Assembly: GCA_019636095.1 (NCBI GenBank)
Contig: JAHBYF010000005.1
Coordinates: 124,001 to 188,000, forward strand
Reading direction: 5' to 3'
DNA from: Hyphomonadaceae bacterium
GTDB taxonomy: Bacteria > Pseudomonadota > Alphaproteobacteria > Caulobacterales > Aquidulcibacteraceae
Length of the DNA stretch: 64,000 bases
In this document: positions 10,103-17,599 of the stretch, piece after piece
Layout of the letters: every line of letters begins with the position of its first letter
Numbering within the stretch: position 1 is the first letter of the stretch
Made by a program: the position numbers and the translations under genes
The notes under the pieces: model-generated
Databases searched by the model: none
Told to the model about the DNA's origin: nothing
What the model saw: the letters and a program-made list of their open reading frames with translations, nothing else

Positions 10103-10177
10103 CGCTCCCCCGTTGTGCTTGCGTGTGGGTGATGCGTCGATAGCATGGGGCGGCGCGTCAGTAAGGGGAGACGAGCT

Positions 10178-10765
10178 ATGTCCGACAAGAAACGGCTTAA
10201 TCGCCGCTCATTCATGGGGCGCATCTTGGGCGCAACAATTGTTGGTGGCTCGCTCGCTTCGCTGACTGGATGCGCGACCGCCGAAGGCGGTGGCGGCGGT
10301 TACTATACGGGCCGCACTGATGCCGATGGCGGGCCATACGCCGATCGCGCCGGTTATGGAAGAAGCGGCGCTTCGGATTCAGACACCGGCCCGTACGCTG
10401 ATCCGGCCGGAAGAGGCCGCGGCGGGCAAGCAGGCATCACTGACAACGATTCCGGTCCGTATGCCGATCCCGCTGGCCGCGGTCGTGGGTCGAGCGGCAT
10501 CACCGACAACGATTATGGCGCCTATGCGGATCCCGCTGGCCGCGGGCGCGGCGGCCGCACCGGCATGACCGACAACGATTCTGGCCAATACGCCGATCCG
10601 GTTGGTCGAGGCCGTGGTCGCGGCGGCGGCACCGGCTTCACCGATAACGACCAGGGTACTTACGCGGATCGCGCAGGCTATGGTCGCGGCGGGCGCCGTG
10701 GCCAATCGGGGCTCACCGATAGTGACCCCTCCGATCCCGTCGGTGATGGCCGCCGCGGCAGCTAG
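10178..10765 (+). CDS. Tat-type lipoprotein with tandem acidic/RG repeats
   Basis: A 195-residue protein. The N-terminus has R-R-S-F-M-G, fitting a twin-arginine signal, a hydrophobic segment and then lipobox L-T-G-C, so it should be exported (possibly folded) and lipidated. The mature part is about seven tandem units of 20-24 residues: D-x-D-x-G-x-Y-A-D-[PR]-[AV]-G-[RY]-G-R-G, with the Gly/Arg linker varying. The D-x-D-x-G parts resemble calcium-loop motifs and the linkers resemble RGG stretches. The start has an AGGGGAG ribosome site. No known family recognised. Confidence 0.75.
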   Translation: MSDKKRLNRRSFMGRILGATIVGGSLASLTGCATAEGGGGGYYTGRTDADGGPYADRAGYGRSGASDSDTGPYADPAGRGRGGQAGITDNDSGPYADPAGRGRGSSGITDNDYGAYADPAGRGRGGRTGMTDNDSGQYADPVGRGRGRGGGTGFTDNDQGTYADRAGYGRGGRRGQSGLTDSDPSDPVGDGRRGS

Positions 10766-10771
10766 CGTCGC

Positions 10772-11329
10772 TTAAGCGCGCTCGAGCTTATTGGCGGCCT
10801 CATCCAGAATAGCCGCGATTGCATCGGCCTCGGCTTCGCTGAGCGAGCCGTTCGCGAGGCGCATGCGTAGCGCGATCTTCACATTGGCCATCGCACGCAT
10901 GATGCGCGGCATGGCGCGCCGTTCGCCGGTCGCACCGCTCAAGCGCGCGAGCAAGGCGTCGAGCGGACCGCGATTAGCTTCGAGGAATGCGCGGCCTTCG
11001 TCAGTGATGTCGTAGAGCTTCTTCGCGCCGTCAGCCGTCACGGTGACGTGGCCGAGCTCTTCGAGCAGCGTCAGCGTCGGGTACACAACGCCGGGGCTTG
11101 GGCTGTAGGCGCCGCCAGTCAATTCTTCGATCGATTTGATCAGGTCGTAGCCGTGCCGCGGCTCCTGCGAGATGAGGTGCAGGATGAGGACGCGCAGATC
11201 TCCGTGGGCAAAAAAGCGGCCGAAGCCGCGCCCGCCGCCATGTCGTCCGCCGCTCCATGCGCTTTCGCCGTGCCGGCCGCGCCGGGCATGCCTGAAGCGG
11301 CCACCGTGGCCGTAGAACTGAGAGAACAT
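10772..11329 (-). CDS. PadR-family transcriptional regulator
   Basis: A 185-residue protein. Residues about 44-115 form the PadR winged helix: L-R-V-L-I-L-H-L-I, then P-R-H-G-Y-D-L-I-K-S-I-E-E, then S-P-S-P-G-V-V-Y-P-T-L-T-L-L-E-E-L-G. A C-terminal helical dimerisation region follows. The first 40 residues are rich in His, Gly and Arg (possible metal-binding or disordered tail). A perfect inverted repeat lies 13 bases upstream of the start codon and probably mediates autoregulation. A MAPEG gene diverges on the other side of that operator and may be co-regulated. Confidence 0.9.
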   Translation of the reverse strand: MFSQFYGHGGRFRHARRGRHGESAWSGGRHGGGRGFGRFFAHGDLRVLILHLISQEPRHGYDLIKSIEELTGGAYSPSPGVVYPTLTLLEELGHVTVTADGAKKLYDITDEGRAFLEANRGPLDALLARLSGATGERRAMPRIMRAMANVKIALRMRLANGSLSEAEADAIAAILDEAANKLERA

Positions 11330-11341
11330 TCAAACCTCCAA

Positions 11342-11372
11342 TTCGATATAACGAAATAACAGATATATCGAA
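11342..11372. promoter_or_regulatory. Probable PadR operator
   Basis: The perfect inverted repeat TTCGATATA / TATATCGAA occupies 11342-11350 and 11364-11372 with a 13-base spacer, in an AT-rich stretch within GC-rich surroundings. It lies between the divergent PadR gene (start 11329) and the MAPEG gene (start 11479). PadR proteins bind such dyads in their own promoters. Assignment to this PadR is by proximity. Confidence 0.65.
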
Positions 11373-11478
11373 ATACAGTCTTACGCAAGGGGAGGCGCCC
11401 GATACCCACTGGGTTCGCGTGGGAAGACTTGCGACTCCGCCGAGACCAAGCGGATGATCCGTGCCGCGGGAGGAACGC

Positions 11479-11916
11479 ATGTACGAACACGGAATGATCA
11501 CGCCGGTGGTTGCACTGGTGATTTGGTCGCTGATCATGCTGATCTGGCTCTACGCCACGCGCATTCCGGCGATGTCGAAGGCCAAGGTGAAGCCGGGTGA
11601 GGCCACCAAGTCGCAAATGGAAGCGCTGCCGAGCGCCAACGTCGCCAACAACTACAATCATCTCATGGAGCAGCCGACGCTCTTCTATGCGTTGGCGTTT
11701 TCGCTGCAGCTGCTTGGCCAAGGCGATCACCCGATCAATATCGGATTAGGGTGGCTCTATGTCGTCATCCGCATCGTGCACTCGCTCGTGCAGGCGACTG
11801 TGAACGTGATCATCATCCGCTTCTCGATCTTCATGCTGGGATCGCTAGTGCTGATGGCGCTCGCCTTCCACGCCGCGATCGCAACCGGGCTCGCTTGGTT
11901 CAACTGGCCGCACTAG
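11479..11916 (+). CDS. MAPEG-family membrane protein
   Basis: A 145-residue integral membrane protein with four hydrophobic helices. It resembles the MAPEG family (microsomal glutathione S-transferase-like proteins): a cytosolic loop with A-N-V-A-N-N-Y-N-H-L-M-E-Q-P-T-L-F-Y-A follows helix 1, and R-I-V-H-S-L-V-Q-A-T follows helix 3. The ATG at 11479 is preceded by a GGGAGG ribosome site; the frame also opens at GTG 11461. Its end overlaps the convergent DUF1493-like gene by 17 bases. The natural substrate is unknown. Confidence 0.8.
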   Translation: MYEHGMITPVVALVIWSLIMLIWLYATRIPAMSKAKVKPGEATKSQMEALPSANVANNYNHLMEQPTLFYALAFSLQLLGQGDHPINIGLGWLYVVIRIVHSLVQATVNVIIIRFSIFMLGSLVLMALAFHAAIATGLAWFNWPH

Positions 11917-12514
11917 CCGAGGCCAACTTGCGTTCGATGCTGCGCCAGCTGGTGAAGGCGAAGAAAAACGGCAGCACGCTCACGGCGATGACGCCGACAA
12001 GCGCGACGACATTCACTTCGCCCAATTGGCCGGTGATAATGGCGTAAGCGACGATGGCGCCCAGCAGCACGAAGAACGCCATGAGCAGAACGCTCGCGGC
12101 GGACAAGGCGATGACGAGCGGTGAATACCCGCGTGCGCGCCGGAAAGCGTCGCCCGGATCGGTCCAGACTTTGGCGCGTGCCACGTCCGCCAGATGTGCG
12201 ATGGTGATTTCGCGTTCAACTTTGCGCGCGGCTTGCCAACGGATGGCGAAATCCGGGCTGAGCACCGAGGCTCCCAACGTTATCGCGGGCTCCATCAAGT
12301 CGCTGATGCTCGGCTCGTCGTCAAAATAGCGGAGCCAAATGAGCCGCTCCAAGTCGATGTCGTACTTGGCCGCCAAAGCCAACAGAAATTCGCGCGCGTC
12401 TTCACCTGTCATGCCGAGATCGGCATAGAGGCGCGTGTCCGGCGTGACCTGCTGTCTTCCGGTGCGGTTCTTGGCCAGATCAATGATCTCGCCCAGCGGG
12501 ATATCGTCGCTCAC
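11900..12514 (-). CDS. DUF1493-like protein with C-terminal membrane anchor
   Basis: A 204-residue protein. Residues 1-75 resemble DUF1493, a carrier-protein-like helical domain: D-L-G-M-T-G-E-D-A-R-E-F, then K-Y-D-I-D-L, then R-Y-F-D-D-E. No serine stands where a phosphopantetheine would attach, so classical carrier function is unlikely. Two membrane segments lie at about 130-155 and 163-185. The start is GTG at 12514, overlapping the stop of the cytochrome gene (GTGA), which makes it the third gene of that operon. Confidence 0.7.
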   Translation of the reverse strand: MSDDIPLGEIIDLAKNRTGRQQVTPDTRLYADLGMTGEDAREFLLALAAKYDIDLERLIWLRYFDDEPSISDLMEPAITLGASVLSPDFAIRWQAARKVEREITIAHLADVARAKVWTDPGDAFRRARGYSPLVIALSAASVLLMAFFVLLGAIVAYAIITGQLGEVNVVALVGVIAVSVLPFFFAFTSWRSIERKLASASAAS

Positions 12515-13605
12515 TCGCGCACGCGGCCTTCGGCGTCCATGTGCGCGATCCATTCTTCGATGAGGGCCGTGCCCGGCTCATCGACCAATTGGCGGCCAGT
12601 CTCGGGCATCATCACGCCGGGATCGGTGGAACCCATGCGATAGAGCAGGATCGAGCGCTCCGGATGGCCCGGATCGATGGCGAACTCGAAGCCGGCGGAG
12701 CCACGACCAGCCGCGACCGGGCGTTTGCCGACGCCCCACGCAATTGGCTGGTGCTGTGACCACCGAAGGTCCAGACCCGAGGTGTGCGCCGGCCCTTGTG
12801 GGTTATGGCAGTGCGCGCAGTTCACATCGAGATAAGCGCGCGCGCGGAGTTCGAGGGAGCCGCTGGCGGGATCGAAAGCTCGCGGAACACGCGGCGCCTC
12901 GTTTGCCGGCGGCGCGCCCGACAGGAGATTGTCCTGTGTCCACGCGTCGATCTGATTCTCCGCTACGACGTCGGAGAACGCGGCGTTGTGATCGCGATTC
13001 AAATTCCGCGCGCTTGGCCCGATCGGCGTGAGTTCGCCGGCGAGGTCGTGGCAACCTTTGCATTGGTTGCGGTTCGGCACGGACCAATCGAGCGCGATGG
13101 CCTGGCCTTGTTCGTTGGTGAAGTTCACCGGGATGTTCGCGCCGATGGGTGAAAGCCGCGCTTCGGTCTGTGCTTCGTTCCACACGTAGGGATACGCGAC
13201 CCAGCCTTCGGCACGCCGGATCAGCAGCCGTGTCTCCAGGAAGCGCACATTCTCGGTTGGCTGGCGCATGTCCGCGGCGAACGCGAACGTCTTGATGAGA
13301 ACTGTGCCGACAGGAAACTCGAACACGCCTTCATCGCGATATTGCGCCTGTTGGCCCGCCGGGATGAAGACGTAGCGGAACTTCAGCGCGCCATCGGAAT
13401 AGAGCGGCGTGTTGAGATCGTACGGCGTCACCTGCTCGTTCGGTTGGCGCGCACCGGCGTCACGGAAGAAGTGATAGGCCGAGAGCAGCTCCGGCGGGCG
13501 CTCCGCCGCAACCGCCGCGGTGTTCACCGGCGGCGCGTCCTGCGCCGTCGCGCTGGCTGTCGCCAACACGACCGTCGCCAGCGCGGCGAGGATCTGCCTT
13601 CGCAT
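12511..13605 (-). CDS. Di-heme c-type cytochrome of the HNE_0200/SO2930 type
   Basis: A 364-residue exported protein with an N-terminal signal (about residues 1-21). Two heme-binding motifs are visible, C-K-G-C-H and C-A-H-C-H, the second in Y-L-D-V-N-C-A-H-C-H-N-P. It matches the conserved family named after Hyphomonas HNE_0200, whose members regularly occur beside a beta-helix protein, as here. Function of the pair is unknown. Its ATG overlaps the stop of the beta-helix gene by one base (TGATG). Electron transfer in the periplasm is inferred from the hemes only. Confidence 0.85.
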   Translation of the reverse strand: MRRQILAALATVVLATASATAQDAPPVNTAAVAAERPPELLSAYHFFRDAGARQPNEQVTPYDLNTPLYSDGALKFRYVFIPAGQQAQYRDEGVFEFPVGTVLIKTFAFAADMRQPTENVRFLETRLLIRRAEGWVAYPYVWNEAQTEARLSPIGANIPVNFTNEQGQAIALDWSVPNRNQCKGCHDLAGELTPIGPSARNLNRDHNAAFSDVVAENQIDAWTQDNLLSGAPPANEAPRVPRAFDPASGSLELRARAYLDVNCAHCHNPQGPAHTSGLDLRWSQHQPIAWGVGKRPVAAGRGSAGFEFAIDPGHPERSILLYRMGSTDPGVMMPETGRQLVDEPGTALIEEWIAHMDAEGRVRE

Positions 13606-14825
13606 CAGTTACGGATCCGCACCCGTTCCGGCTCGGGAATGTCCACGACCGGCGGCGGGGTTGGATCGGGTTGAGCTTCCGTCAGCGGCGAGCCCGCCGA
13701 CGACATGCCCAGCGACAGGAAGCTGCCGATACGGGTGCGGGTCGAACGATTGTCGTTGACAACGATGCGCACTTGCTCGGTGCGCGCCATGCCGCCGCTG
13801 GAATAGATGTTGGCGCCGTCCCACAGCACGTCCGGCATCGCCACGCCAAGTTGACTGAGAGCGGCCAGATCGCCTGCCGGCGCAAAGCCCGCATTGCCGA
13901 AGCGGTTGTCGCGAATGACGATGTCGCGGGCCAGCGGGTTGTAGTTTTCGTCCTGGAAGCTTTGGCGATAGGCGCTGATCAGCACGTTGACGGTGCCGTT
14001 GTCGCCGATCTCGTTGTCGAACACGTGGACGTTGCGGTTGGCCATGATGAGGACGCCGGTGCCGGTTGGCACGCCAGCGACAATGTTGCCGGCCGGCGCG
14101 AAGTTAGGGGTGTTGTTGCCGTTGATCTCGTTATCGTAGACGCGAATGTCGTGACCGCCCTGTTGGGGGAGACCCGGCAGGTCGAACACTAGGATGCCGC
14201 CGGTATTGCGGGTGGCGACGTTGTCGAAGACGTCAGCGTTGAAACTGTTCTCGATCTCAATGCCGGCGACGTTCAGCTCGGCCAGATTGTCGCGGACGAT
14301 GATGTTGCGCGATTGGCCAACATAGATGCCGGCGTCCGATGCGCCGCGCGCGATCGAGCGCTCGATCAGGACATTGTCGCAATTCACCGGGTAGAGCCCG
14401 TAGGCGCCGTTGTCGGCGCTGGGGCCGCCAGTCCACTCGACACGGACTTCGCGGATGTGGATGCCATTGCAGTCGCGCGCCTTGATGGCGTCGCCGCGGG
14501 CGTTCTCCACCGCGAACCCGCGTAGCGTCACGCCGTCTGATGTTATGAGCAATCCTTCGGCGCCGCGGCGTTGGTTGTTGAAGGAAAGGATGGAGCGCTC
14601 GTGCCCGTCGCCGCGGATGGTGACGCGATCGACGTCGAGCGACAGGCCGCCGCTGAGTTCGAACCTGCCGCGACCCAGTTGCACCGTGTCGCCTGGATGC
14701 GCCTCGATCAGCGCAGTTTGTAATTGCTGTTCAGCGTTGGCGCCGGCGCGAATGCGCCAAGTCTTCGCTTCCGCCGCTCCGGTGAACACAAGCGCCGCAA
14801 TCGCGGCGGCTGCAACGTGCCGCAT
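13605..14825 (-). CDS. Parallel beta-helix repeat protein, partner of the di-heme cytochrome
   Basis: A 406-residue exported protein: signal peptide to about A-E-A-K, then repeated parallel beta-helix rungs of the type I-x-V-R-D-N and V-F-D-N-E-I between about residues 90 and 330, and a Pro-rich tail. It fits the beta-helix family known to occur in two-gene pairs with the HNE_0200-type cytochrome. ATG 14825 is preferred because GAGGGAG lies at the right distance; an upstream GTG at 14831 is possible. First gene of a three-gene operon. Confidence 0.85.
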   Translation of the reverse strand: MRHVAAAAIAALVFTGAAEAKTWRIRAGANAEQQLQTALIEAHPGDTVQLGRGRFELSGGLSLDVDRVTIRGDGHERSILSFNNQRRGAEGLLITSDGVTLRGFAVENARGDAIKARDCNGIHIREVRVEWTGGPSADNGAYGLYPVNCDNVLIERSIARGASDAGIYVGQSRNIIVRDNLAELNVAGIEIENSFNADVFDNVATRNTGGILVFDLPGLPQQGGHDIRVYDNEINGNNTPNFAPAGNIVAGVPTGTGVLIMANRNVHVFDNEIGDNGTVNVLISAYRQSFQDENYNPLARDIVIRDNRFGNAGFAPAGDLAALSQLGVAMPDVLWDGANIYSSGGMARTEQVRIVVNDNRSTRTRIGSFLSLGMSSAGSPLTEAQPDPTPPPVVDIPEPERVRIRN

Positions 14826-14916
14826 GACCACTCCCTCGTCTTTGCGTGGGAGCTTCGCCGCCTGAACGGGCGCTGTAAAGGCAAGGGGGCGCCGCAGCGC
14901 CGGTTGCCGTTAGGGG

Positions 14917-15306
14917 CTAGCGGCGGAAGCGCGCCGCGATGTGGATGAGATCGCGCATCAAGGTGGGGTGACGCGCCGCCAAAATGCCGCCGAGCGCTGT
15001 CACGGCCAACGTGACCAGCGGGCGATCGCGAACGATGTCGCCGAGGCCCATTGGCAATTCGTCCATGAGTTCGGCCTGTGCAATGGCCGCTTCACGCTCA
15101 TGCTGACGCTTGCGGAAGGCCGCCAGCAACGCGAACAGGGCAACGAACAGCGCCGCCGATAATGCGACGATGGCCGAGGCCGCAGCCGCGCCAACGTTTG
15201 GCTCAATCAGGGCGTAGAGTGAGAAGCCAAGCGCAAAGACGATCATCACCACGGCCGCAGCTGCAGCGGCCGTCGCGACGACAGCTGCCATGGCGCGATC
15301 GAACAT
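14917..15306 (-). CDS. YqjE-like phage-holin-family membrane protein
   Basis: A 129-residue protein with two long hydrophobic helices (about 8-33 and 38-64), a charged Gln/Arg helix and a third hydrophobic segment near the C-terminus. It resembles the Phage_holin_3_6/YqjE group. Its ATG overlaps the stop of the upstream YqjD/ElaB-like gene (TAATG), reproducing the yqjD-yqjE pairing. The role is membrane-associated and undefined. Confidence 0.75.
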   Translation of the reverse strand: MFDRAMAAVVATAAAAAAVVMIVFALGFSLYALIEPNVGAAAASAIVALSAALFVALFALLAAFRKRQHEREAAIAQAELMDELPMGLGDIVRDRPLVTLAVTALGGILAARHPTLMRDLIHIAARFRR

Positions 15307-15524
15307 TAGCGGCGGCTCCCGAGCAGCAGGCCGAGGATAAGGCCCACGCCGACGGCGCTTGCGGTCACGGCTAGCGGCCGCTCCTTCCACTGGCGCTTCA
15401 TATATCGGTGCGCTTCGTCGATGCCGTCCTCCAGCGCGTCTTGGGCCGCGTCGTAGGCTTCTTCAGCGCGTTCGCGTGCTTCTTCGGCGAGTTTGGCGGC
15501 GCGCGCCATTCTGTCCTTTGCCAT
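15306..15524 (-). CDS. YqjD/ElaB-like (DUF883) membrane-anchored protein
   Basis: A 72-residue protein: a charged Ala/Glu-rich amphipathic helix (about 1-47), then a C-terminal anchor P-L-A-V-T-A-S-A-V-G-V-G-L-I-L-G ending in a short basic tail. This is the architecture of the YqjD/ElaB family, which in E. coli tethers ribosomes to the inner membrane in stationary phase. GGAGA precedes the ATG. It is coupled to the YqjE-like gene. Confidence 0.85.
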   Translation of the reverse strand: MAKDRMARAAKLAEEARERAEEAYDAAQDALEDGIDEAHRYMKRQWKERPLAVTASAVGVGLILGLLLGSRR

Positions 15525-15620
15525 CGGAAAGTCTCCTTGCCCTTCTGTATAGGAGATCGGTTAGTCTCGCTCGCGCGCAAGCCCCTGTGGCGAAACCGCG
15601 CCCCCGTACGAGAAGAGCGC

Positions 15621-16289
15621 ATGAGCGAGATGAAAGTTCCCTTCGACCGATCAAAGACTTGGCCGCTGGCGACGACAATTTTGCTTAACCTTGTCCCAGT
15701 TGTCGGGGTGCTGTTTTGGGGCTGGAGCGCTTTCGCCTTGATCATTCTCTATTGGCTGGAGAATCTCGTCATCGGCGTACGCACATTAGCAAGCATGGTC
15801 GCCAATGCGGCAGTGATGGGCGGGATCAATTGGTTGGGGGCGCTATTCATCGGCGCTTTCTTCACCGTTCATTACGGCATGTTCTGCTTCGGGCACGGCA
15901 TCTTCGTGATGGCGCTGTTTGGCGGCAACTTCTACGGCGACTCCATCCTCGATCTCGCCGGCGCGGTGACCAAACTTTTCGAAACGCAGGCGAACTTGGC
16001 GGTGGGCTTTGCCTCGATCGTCGCCTGGCAGGTGGTGCAATTCGTGCTGTTCATCGTCCGTGGCGACGTCCGGCGGACGAACCTCATGGAGCTGATGGGC
16101 GCGCCTTACCCGCGCATCGTCGTTTTGCATGTCAGCATCATTTTCGGCGGTTTCGTGCTGATGCTGTTGAACCAGCCGGTAGCTGGCATCCTCGTGCTCG
16201 CATTGGTCAAGATGGGTTACGATGTGGCCGATGTGCTGCGCCAGCCCAAGCAGGCTGCGCCGGTTGCCGGTGTCGCTGCTAGCGCATGA
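15621..16289 (+). CDS. DUF6498-like multipass membrane protein
   Basis: A 222-residue protein with about six membrane helices. The segment F-A-L-I-I-L-Y-W-L-E-N-L-V-I-G and the later F-F-T-V-H-Y-G-M-F-C-F-G-H-G fit DUF6498 proteins of unknown function. ATG 15621 is chosen; an in-frame ATG at 15630 is also possible, and the open frame to 15408 runs antisense over the DUF883 gene. Its end overlaps the Nudix gene by 11 bases. Confidence 0.75.
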   Translation: MSEMKVPFDRSKTWPLATTILLNLVPVVGVLFWGWSAFALIILYWLENLVIGVRTLASMVANAAVMGGINWLGALFIGAFFTVHYGMFCFGHGIFVMALFGGNFYGDSILDLAGAVTKLFETQANLAVGFASIVAWQVVQFVLFIVRGDVRRTNLMELMGAPYPRIVVLHVSIIFGGFVLMLLNQPVAGILVLALVKMGYDVADVLRQPKQAAPVAGVAASA

Positions 16290-16686
16290 GCCGGCGGGCG
16301 GCTTCGATGACCCGCACGGTTTCGGCCCACATGGTGAGCTGAGCAAGCTTGTGCGGGGAGATAAACTCTGCGTGCGCCGCGTCATCGCCGGCGCGCGGCT
16401 CGCCGGACATCCAACGAACGGCATAGTCGATGAGGACGTAGTGGCGGTCCCCGATCAGGCCGTCGACGACGTCGGCGAGGCCGACGATCTCACCCTCGCA
16501 GCCGGTCTCCTCACGCAATTCGCGCAGTGCGGCGTCGGCGGCGCGCTCGCCGAACTCTATGCGCCCGCCGGGAAGGGACCATTCGCCCTGACGCGGGGGT
16601 GCGCCGCGCTTGATGAGCAGGACATCGTCGCCGCGAAAGCAAACGACTCCGACGGCCGGGACTGGACTGGGTTGCGCCTCGTTCAT
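16279..16686 (-). CDS. Nudix hydrolase
   Basis: A 135-residue protein with a complete Nudix box: G-R-I-E-F-G-E, then seven residues, then R-E-L-R-E-E-T-G-C, fitting G-x5-E-x7-R-E-U-x-E-E-x-G-U. P-x-x-G-E-W-S-L-P-G-G precedes it. It would hydrolyse a nucleoside diphosphate linked to another group; the substrate cannot be inferred. Convergent with the DUF6498-like gene. Confidence 0.9.
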   Translation of the reverse strand: MNEAQPSPVPAVGVVCFRGDDVLLIKRGAPPRQGEWSLPGGRIEFGERAADAALRELREETGCEGEIVGLADVVDGLIGDRHYVLIDYAVRWMSGEPRAGDDAAHAEFISPHKLAQLTMWAETVRVIEAARRLMR

Positions 16687-16736
16687 GCCATCCTCCGGGC
16701 GGAGCTTGATCTAGTCCGACAAGGTGGGAGGCGTCG

Positions 16737-17144
16737 ATGCGGCGCGGATTGTCTCTTTTTGTCCTGGCGATCGTTTCGGCTGCGGGAATTGCGGCGGCGC
16801 AAACCGCCCGACTCACTGCGGAGGAGGCGCGGCGTGAGTTGTTCGGCGTCGAGCTTGCCGGTGTGAACGAGGTTGTCGGTGACGAATGGCGCGAATGCAT
16901 CGAGCCAAGTGGCCGGACGGTCTATCGGCGCGGCGGTCGCGTGCTTGAAGGGCGACTTGTCGTTCAGCCGGACGGCCAAGCCTGCTTCAACTACCCGCCG
17001 GACTCCGATTGGTCATGCTTCGGCGTGGTGCGCGAAGGCGAGAACTATCGCTTCGACTCGTTTGTAACCCGCACCGTGCGCCGCGACGTACGCGCGTGCG
17101 GCGCGGCCAACGACACGTTGGTGCGCCTCGGCGCAGAATCCTGA
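16737..17144 (+). CDS. Secreted protein of unknown function
   Basis: A 135-residue protein with a signal peptide (about 1-21, cleavage after A-A-A-Q). The mature 114 residues carry four cysteines (E-C-I-E, A-C-F-N, S-C-F-G, A-C-G-A), which could form two disulfides in the periplasm. I recognise no family. It diverges from the Nudix gene, with about 50 bases between the start codons. Confidence 0.7.
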   Translation: MRRGLSLFVLAIVSAAGIAAAQTARLTAEEARRELFGVELAGVNEVVGDEWRECIEPSGRTVYRRGGRVLEGRLVVQPDGQACFNYPPDSDWSCFGVVREGENYRFDSFVTRTVRRDVRACGAANDTLVRLGAES

Positions 17145-17195
17145 AACAAAATGGAAATTTGGAACAATTTGCGCGTTTCCGTGCGGCCATAACGA

Positions 17196-17225
17196 AGAAG
17201 CGCGCCGCTTTCGCGACGCGCTTCT
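17196..17225 (+). terminator. Possible hairpin terminator after the secreted-protein gene
   Basis: A 9-bp stem, AGAAGCGCG (17196-17204) with CGCGCTTCT (17217-17225), stands about 50 bases after the stop. No uridine run follows, so intrinsic termination is uncertain. A second 7-bp hairpin (17254-17260 with 17268-17274) lies closer to the convergent H1-like gene. Confidence 0.35.
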
Positions 17226-17285
17226 CTTGGACATTCGTCCTTAGCTCTGTTGAGCGTCTCGATCTTTGAGACGCCCCGGCTTGGC

Positions 17286-17429
17286 CTACCGGCGCTTCGC
17301 CTTCTTCGCTGCCTTCTTCTTGGCAGTCTTACGCGGCGCCTTCGCCTTCTTCACCGTCTTCTTCGCGGCTTTCTTGGCCTTCGCCTTTTTCGCGACCTTC
17401 TTGGTCGCCTTCTTTGCTTTCTTAGCCAT
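17286..17429 (-). CDS. Histone H1-like lysine-rich protein, 47 residues
   Basis: This short gene encodes M-A-K-K-A-K-K-A-T-K-K followed by more Lys/Ala-rich repeats and ends K-A-K-R-R before TAG. About half of the residues are Lys or Arg and nearly all others are Ala, Val or Thr, as in bacterial H1-like (Hc1/AlgP-tail) proteins that bind DNA non-specifically. AAGGAG lies upstream of the ATG. Repetitive AAG codons make the region low-complexity, but the reading frame, ribosome site and stop are coherent. Probably a nucleoid-associated protein. Confidence 0.8.
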   Translation of the reverse strand: MAKKAKKATKKVAKKAKAKKAAKKTVKKAKAPRKTAKKKAAKKAKRR

Positions 17430-17511
17430 GCCCTGGCTCCTTCGTTAGTTACGGCAACGCAGCCGCAGTACGTCTTCACTTAGTCAAGTGCAAGCACATT
17501 CGCCAGCGAAA

Positions 17512-17531
17512 AGATTCAGCGCGCTGAATCT
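17512..17531. promoter_or_regulatory. 20-bp perfect palindrome upstream of the H1-like gene
   Basis: AGATTCAGCGCGCTGAATCT reads the same on both strands. It sits 83 bases upstream of the H1-like start codon, within the gap between that gene and the FAD oxidoreductase gene. A dimeric regulator site is the simplest reading; no protein can be assigned. Confidence 0.5.
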
Positions 17532-17576
17532 GCAACAGCATCACGTATGTGATTCGCGCACATCGATGTTGAGTCA

Positions 17577-17597
17577 CGCGCATCGTTTCGATGCGCG
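17577..17597 (-). terminator. Hairpin after the FAD oxidoreductase gene
   Basis: CGCGCATCG (17577-17585) pairs with CGATGCGCG (17589-17597) around a 3-base loop, just past the stop codon of the FAD oxidoreductase on the minus strand. The stem is strong, but no T-run follows on the minus strand, so it may be a terminator or an mRNA-end stabiliser. Confidence 0.5.
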
Positions 17598-17599
17598 CA

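Noticed and set aside
10300..10760. Possible CRISPR or tandem DNA repeat
   Set aside because: The periodicity is of coding repeats with variable unit length and no constant spacers; it belongs to the repetitive lipoprotein.
17286..17448. Plus-strand Phe/Ala-rich 60-residue frame opposite the H1-like gene
   Set aside because: It is the mirror of the AAG/GCG codon repeats of the minus-strand Lys-rich gene, which has a ribosome site and coherent stop.
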